Shown here piece by piece: positions 60,127 through 64,000 of a DNA stretch of 64,000 bases. Numbering within the stretch: position 1 is the first letter of the stretch; every line of letters starts with the position of its first letter. Both the position numbers and the translations under genes were made by a program. The stretch is from the NCBI GenBank assembly GCA_934320645.1, contig CAKRFP010000008.1, positions 22,014 through 86,013 on the forward strand. Reading direction: 5' to 3'. This stretch comes from an uncultured Bariatricus sp. (GTDB lineage: Bacteria; Bacillota; Clostridia; Lachnospirales; Lachnospiraceae). The notes beneath the pieces are model-generated. The model was not told the origin of the DNA. It ran no database searches and was given only the letters and a program-made list of their open reading frames with translations.

Positions 60127-61152
60127 ATGAAAGAAAAAATACTGGAAGTGAAAAACCTGGAGGTATCTTTCAAGACCTATGCCGGAATCTCACATGCAGT
60201 AAGAGGAATCGATTTTAATCTGCATAAAGGAGAAACTCTTGCGATTGTAGGAGAGTCTGGCTGTGGTAAGACAGTATCTTCAAAAGCAATCATGCGATTG
60301 CTTCCAGAATCGAACACATTAATAAATGAAAATTCTGAAGTATTGTTCCACGGGGAAGATCTTCTGAAAAAATCAGAAAATGAAATGGTTTCCATTCGGG
60401 GAAGTAAGATTTCAATGATTTTCCAGGATCCAATGACTTCACTGAATCCGACCATGAAGATCGGAGATCAGATTGCGGAAAGTATTCTGATCCATAGACA
60501 GATTTCTAAAGAAGAAGCATATAAAGAAGCTTTAGAAATGCTGCAGCTGGTTAAAATACCAAATGCAGAAAAACGAATGAAACAGTATCCGTTTGAATTT
60601 TCAGGCGGTATGAGACAGAGAGCGATGATCGCTATCGCCCTTGCATGTAAACCGGAGATCCTGATTGCGGATGAGCCGACAACTGCTCTGGACGTAACCA
60701 TTCAGGCACAGATTATGGAACTAATCGGAGAACTGCAAAAAGAACTGGATATGGCGATGATCCTTGTAACACATGACTTAGGTGTTGTAGCGAGTGTTGC
60801 AGATAAGATTCAGGTTATGTATGCAGGAAAAATTGTAGAACGTGGTGATGTACGTGAGATTTTCTATCAGTCTACACATCCTTATACGAGAGCTCTTCTG
60901 GATTCCGTTCCGAAGATTCATTCTATAAACAAAGAAACATTGTATTCCTTAAAAGGAACGCCGCCGGATCTTATCAATCCGCCGGTTGGATGTTCTTTTG
61001 CTCCGCGTTGTGAGTATGGAATGAATATCTGCAGAAAGAAATATCCGGAGCTTACAAAATTCAGTGATACACAGGAATGCAACTGCTGGCTTCATGATCC
61101 AAGAGCGGATGTGAGCAATCTTCCTGAGAATATGATAAGGGGGAGACAGTAA
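60127..61152 (+). CDS. oppD: Oligopeptide ABC transporter ATPase (OppD/DppD type)
   Basis: A 341-residue ATPase. Walker A GESGCGKTVSSKAI, signature FSGGMRQRAMIAIALA and Walker B ILIADEPTTALD are intact. The C-terminal oligopeptide-transporter extension is Cys-rich (CSFAPRCEYGMNIC), as in the Opp/Dpp family. It follows oppC by 16 bases and leads straight into oppF. Confidence 0.94.
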   Translation: MKEKILEVKNLEVSFKTYAGISHAVRGIDFNLHKGETLAIVGESGCGKTVSSKAIMRLLPESNTLINENSEVLFHGEDLLKKSENEMVSIRGSKISMIFQDPMTSLNPTMKIGDQIAESILIHRQISKEEAYKEALEMLQLVKIPNAEKRMKQYPFEFSGGMRQRAMIAIALACKPEILIADEPTTALDVTIQAQIMELIGELQKELDMAMILVTHDLGVVASVADKIQVMYAGKIVERGDVREIFYQSTHPYTRALLDSVPKIHSINKETLYSLKGTPPDLINPPVGCSFAPRCEYGMNICRKKYPELTKFSDTQECNCWLHDPRADVSNLPENMIRGRQ

Positions 61153-61154
61153 CC

Positions 61155-62144
61155 ATGGATAAGAAAGAAGTACTGATCGAAGTGAAAGACCTGAAGAAAT
61201 ATTTTCAGGTTGGAAGAAACCAGACACTGAAGGCAGTGGATGGGGTAAACTTTAAGATCTATAAAGGTGAGACTCTTGGAATCGTAGGAGAATCCGGCTG
61301 TGGTAAAACAACCTGTGGAAAGACGGTTATGGGGCTTTACAAGGCTACAGGCGGTGAAGTTCTTTTTGACGGAGTTGATATTAATAAACTGAATAAAAAT
61401 GAAAAGAAAGAGTTTACAAAGAGAGCTCAGATTATTTTCCAGGATCCGTATTCTTCACTGAATCCGAGAATGACAGTTGGTGATATCATCGGGGAAGGAA
61501 TTGACATTCACAAGCTTTACACCGGAAAAGAACGCCAGGAAAAGATTTATGAATTACTGGAACTGGTCGGACTTAACCGAGAACATGCGCTTCGTTTCCC
61601 TCATGAATTCTCAGGTGGACAAAGACAGCGTATCGGAATCGCAAGAGCACTTGCTATTGAACCGGAATTCATTGTCTGTGATGAGCCGATTTCAGCTCTT
61701 GATGTTTCCATTCAGGCACAGGTTGTCAATCTGTTGATCGAACTTCAGCAGAAGAAAAACCTGACCTATCTCTTTATCGCACATGATTTGTCTATGGTTA
61801 AACATATTTCAGACCGTGTCGGTGTAATGTATTTGGGAAATATGGTTGAATTTGCAGAGAGTGATGAATTATATCAGAATCCACTTCATCCATATACAAA
61901 AGCGTTGATGGCAGCGATTCCGATTCCGGATCCGGACACAGAAGAACAGAAGAAGAGAATTCGACTCGAGGGAGAGATCCCAAGCCCGGTTAATCCAAAA
62001 CCTGGATGTAGATTTGTGACGAGATGCAGATATGCAACAGAAAAATGTCATCAGGAGACACCGCAGCTTGAAGAACTCAAACCGGAACACTTTGTAGCTT
62101 GTCACAGAGCAAAAGAGTTAATGGAAGATCACCCGCAAGAGTAA
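61155..62144 (+). CDS. oppF: Oligopeptide ABC transporter ATPase (OppF/DppF type)
   Basis: A 329-residue ATPase. Walker A GESGCGKTTCGKTV, signature FSGGQRQRIGIARALA, Walker B FIVCDEPISALD and the C-terminal Cys-rich tail (CRFVTRCRYATEKC) are all present. Two bases after the oppD stop. With OppD it forms the ATPase pair that drives the importer. Confidence 0.94.
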   Translation: MDKKEVLIEVKDLKKYFQVGRNQTLKAVDGVNFKIYKGETLGIVGESGCGKTTCGKTVMGLYKATGGEVLFDGVDINKLNKNEKKEFTKRAQIIFQDPYSSLNPRMTVGDIIGEGIDIHKLYTGKERQEKIYELLELVGLNREHALRFPHEFSGGQRQRIGIARALAIEPEFIVCDEPISALDVSIQAQVVNLLIELQQKKNLTYLFIAHDLSMVKHISDRVGVMYLGNMVEFAESDELYQNPLHPYTKALMAAIPIPDPDTEEQKKRIRLEGEIPSPVNPKPGCRFVTRCRYATEKCHQETPQLEELKPEHFVACHRAKELMEDHPQE

Positions 62145-62171
62145 TCTTGCTGGATATAAAGGAGGAAGACT

Positions 62172-63860
62172 ATGAAAAAAAGAAAAACATTAGCAATGGG
62201 GCTCGCAGTAGCACTGGCTGTCAGTTGTCTGGCAGGCTGCGGCGGAGATGACAAAAAAGCAAGTTCAGACGGAAAAACAGAACAGGTTCTGAACATCTCC
62301 AACAACAGTGTGGTTGTCGGACTGAACCCGCTGATCAACACAACTGGTCCTGATAACTCAGCATTTAATATGGTGTTAGACCCACTCGTTAGAAGAGTAA
62401 CTCGGGATGGAAATACTTATGAGATCATTCCTGCTGCAGCAGAAAGCTGGGATATAAGTGAAGACGGACTTACTTATACCTTCCACATGAACAAAGATGC
62501 AAAGTGGAGTGATGGAACGAAAGTAACAGCAAATGACTTTGAATTTACTTTCCAGAAGATGGCAACTCCTTCCGTTGCAGCAACAAACGCATGGTTATTT
62601 GACGGTGTTATCGAAAACTTCACAGAAGCTCTTTATGATCAGGGAAAGAAACCGGAAGATATCGGTGTACACGCCATTGATGAAGATACATTGGAAATCA
62701 AAATTATCCACCCGGCATCTTACTTCCTGGAACTGGTTTCTTCATCAGCTTATCCGGTAAACAAAGCAATGTATGAAGAGCTTGGAAGTGATTATGCAAC
62801 ATCTGAAACAAAGACTGTATTTAACGGACCATTCAAGATTGAAAGCTGGAGCCAGAATACAGAAATGGTAGTGGTAAGAAATGACCAATACTGGGGAGCT
62901 GACGATGTGAAGCTTGACAAGATCAATTGCAAGATCATTCAGGAATCAGGTACTGCAGTTCAGTCTTACATCAACGGTGAGTTGGATGTGATCGGTACAA
63001 CGGATGCAAACTGGGGAAAGACTATCGAAGAACAGGGAGAATCTGAATCTTATCAGGTTCCGGATAGTTCACCGGAATTCTTCATGCTGAATGCAGCAAA
63101 CGAATATCTGTGTAATGAAAAGATCAGACAGGCTTTAACTGTAGCTTATGACCGTCAGGAAATGATCGATACTCTTCGTAATGGAAAAGGCGTTCCGATT
63201 TATTCTATGATGCCAGATACTGTTCAGGTTGGAGAAAAAACTTATACAGAATTAGTTGGCGGAAAGAATCATTTCGTTCAGGAACTTCAGGAAGAAATCA
63301 AAGATCCGAAAGCTTTACTTATTGAAGGATTAAAAGAACTTGGTAAAGATCCAGACCCGTCAAAGGTAACAATCCGTTATGCAAGCCGTGGTACAGCTGA
63401 AGTATCTAAAAAGATTGCTGAATGGATGAAGCAGCAGTGGGAAAGCGTTCTTGGAATCAATGTCGAAATCGATATGATGGAATGGAACATCATGTGGGAT
63501 AAGATTGACGCCGGTGATTACGATATCGCAACAGGCGGCTGGGGACCATACTACAATGAACCAAGTGCTCTTCTTCAGTTATTCGATCCTGATAATGGAT
63601 ACTTCAACGCAGAAAAGACAGGATGGTCAGGAGAAGATCCTAAGAAATACCAGGAACTTTTAAATGAAGCAAAATTTGAAGTTGATGACCAGAAGAAGGC
63701 AGAGCTTTATCTGCAGGCAGAAGAACTGGTTGTTAAGTCAGGACTGATCGAACCTACGTATGTTGAAGAGGCACCTACATTTGTTAAGAAATATGTGAAG
63801 AACTACTTCGTTTCTACAGTTGGTCAGGTTGATTTCTCTCAGGTTTATATTGAAAAATAA
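62172..63860 (+). CDS. oppA: Oligopeptide ABC transporter substrate-binding lipoprotein (family 5)
   Basis: A 562-residue extracellular binding protein: signal peptide with lipobox CLAGC (Cys about residue 23), then the family 5 fold with NPLINTTGPDNSAFN, the DGLTYTFHMNKDAKWSDG segment (two parts), and ALTVAYDRQEMIDTLRNG. Gly/Asp/Glu-rich linker behind the lipid Cys. AAAGGAGGAAGA lies before the ATG. Last gene of the opp operon. Peptide specificity not inferred. Confidence 0.93.
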   Translation: MKKRKTLAMGLAVALAVSCLAGCGGDDKKASSDGKTEQVLNISNNSVVVGLNPLINTTGPDNSAFNMVLDPLVRRVTRDGNTYEIIPAAAESWDISEDGLTYTFHMNKDAKWSDGTKVTANDFEFTFQKMATPSVAATNAWLFDGVIENFTEALYDQGKKPEDIGVHAIDEDTLEIKIIHPASYFLELVSSSAYPVNKAMYEELGSDYATSETKTVFNGPFKIESWSQNTEMVVVRNDQYWGADDVKLDKINCKIIQESGTAVQSYINGELDVIGTTDANWGKTIEEQGESESYQVPDSSPEFFMLNAANEYLCNEKIRQALTVAYDRQEMIDTLRNGKGVPIYSMMPDTVQVGEKTYTELVGGKNHFVQELQEEIKDPKALLIEGLKELGKDPDPSKVTIRYASRGTAEVSKKIAEWMKQQWESVLGINVEIDMMEWNIMWDKIDAGDYDIATGGWGPYYNEPSALLQLFDPDNGYFNAEKTGWSGEDPKKYQELLNEAKFEVDDQKKAELYLQAEELVVKSGLIEPTYVEEAPTFVKKYVKNYFVSTVGQVDFSQVYIEK

Positions 63861-63893
63861 TATATTGACTTACAGAGTAAACTAAATTGAAAT

Positions 63894-63921
63894 GTCATAG
63901 AGGTTGTAAAACCTCTATGGC
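63894..63921 (+). terminator. Terminator hairpin of the opp operon
   Basis: Ten-bp stem CATAGAGGTT/AACCTCTATG (extendable by T-G and G-C pairs), four-base loop GTAA. Only ACTTTAGAT follows instead of a T run; the sequence right after it starts a putative group II intron. Confidence 0.7.
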
Positions 63922-63930
63922 ACTTTAGAT

Positions 63931-64000
63931 GTGCGCCTAGCGGCGCACGTTTCTAACGGGTTAAAGTCCCAAATCCGCCCGGTAGTGGGAAGGATATAGC
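63931..64000 (+). mobile_element. Putative 5' end of a group II intron, cut by window edge
   Basis: From 63931 the sequence starts GTGCG, the group II intron 5' consensus, as a small hairpin GTGCGCC/GGCGCAC, then TCTAACGGGTTAAAGTCCC and the block CCGCCCGGTAGTGGGAAGG, which resembles domain I of bacterial introns. It sits just behind a terminator hairpin, where class C introns are known to insert, in the same orientation. The reverse-transcriptase gene and 3' end would be outside the window. Confidence 0.55.

Overview
The window looks like chromosome from a Gram-positive anaerobe of the Clostridia, most likely family Lachnospiraceae (Dorea/Mediterraneibacter/Coprococcus-like). The evidence is strong AGGAGG ribosome-binding sites, TTGACA/TATAAT promoters, an anaerobic ribonucleotide reductase, HPr kinase, a lipoprotein-anchored Opp system and a rubredoxin fusion. 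Genus cannot be decided from the sequence alone. Most of the window is conserved housekeeping DNA, broken by AT-rich accessory stretches.

Layout, left to right. 0-3 kb: the end of an iron alcohol dehydrogenase, a flavin reductase-rubredoxin fusion and a MATE exporter. 3.1-7.2 kb: an FMN riboswitch with two downstream terminators controls ribD-ribE-ribBA-ribH, a complete riboflavin operon from GTP and ribulose 5-phosphate. 7.3-9.1 kb: an aldo/keto reductase, a stand-alone tRNA-Trp, and a 53-bp-period repeat array. 9.4-15.7 kb: the F1Fo ATP synthase operon atpBEFHAGDC. 15.9-22 kb: an HD hydrolase, nrdD with a pair of NrdR boxes, an AT-rich insertion (lipoprotein, BlaI/M56 pair), nrdG and a second identical tRNA-Trp. 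22-26.7 kb: a large fold-back element, then an unclassified regulator divergent from an M20 amidohydrolase and an MFS transporter, with repeated TATTCTGTAA operators between them. 26.9-29.4 kb: thiM-thiE-threonine aldolase. 29.7-34.5 kb: MarR plus a heterodimeric ABC exporter with two palindromic operators at the promoter.

34.5-44.6 kb is the main accessory region. It holds a second 53-bp-period array of the same family, an orphan anchored protein, a decayed AAA-ATPase/PD-(D/E)XK gene, a sugar ABC importer operon without its own ATPase, two unknown envelope genes, a type I toxin-antitoxin module (32-residue holin-like toxin with a convergent antisense RNA), a CPBP protease and a truncated membrane gene. 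44.7-57.4 kb returns to core genes: DUF1847, HAD hydrolase, ddl, a small membrane protein, pyrG with a structured leader, DUF1846, ftsH, uvrC, hprK and a ROK glucokinase. 57.4-63.9 kb is a GntR-controlled oligopeptide ABC operon. The window ends in what looks like the 5' end of a group II intron placed just behind the operon's terminator.

The most interesting unexplained signal is the pair of distant intergenic arrays (8.6-9.1 kb and 34.8-35.0 kb). Both are built from 37-bp units with TTGA/TCAA inverted ends and 16-bp linkers, giving a nearly constant 53-bp period, close to five helical turns. Others are a missing canonical start codon for atpB, a possibly leaderless uvrC mRNA, and tRNA-Trp promoters whose -10 boxes sit in hairpin loops.
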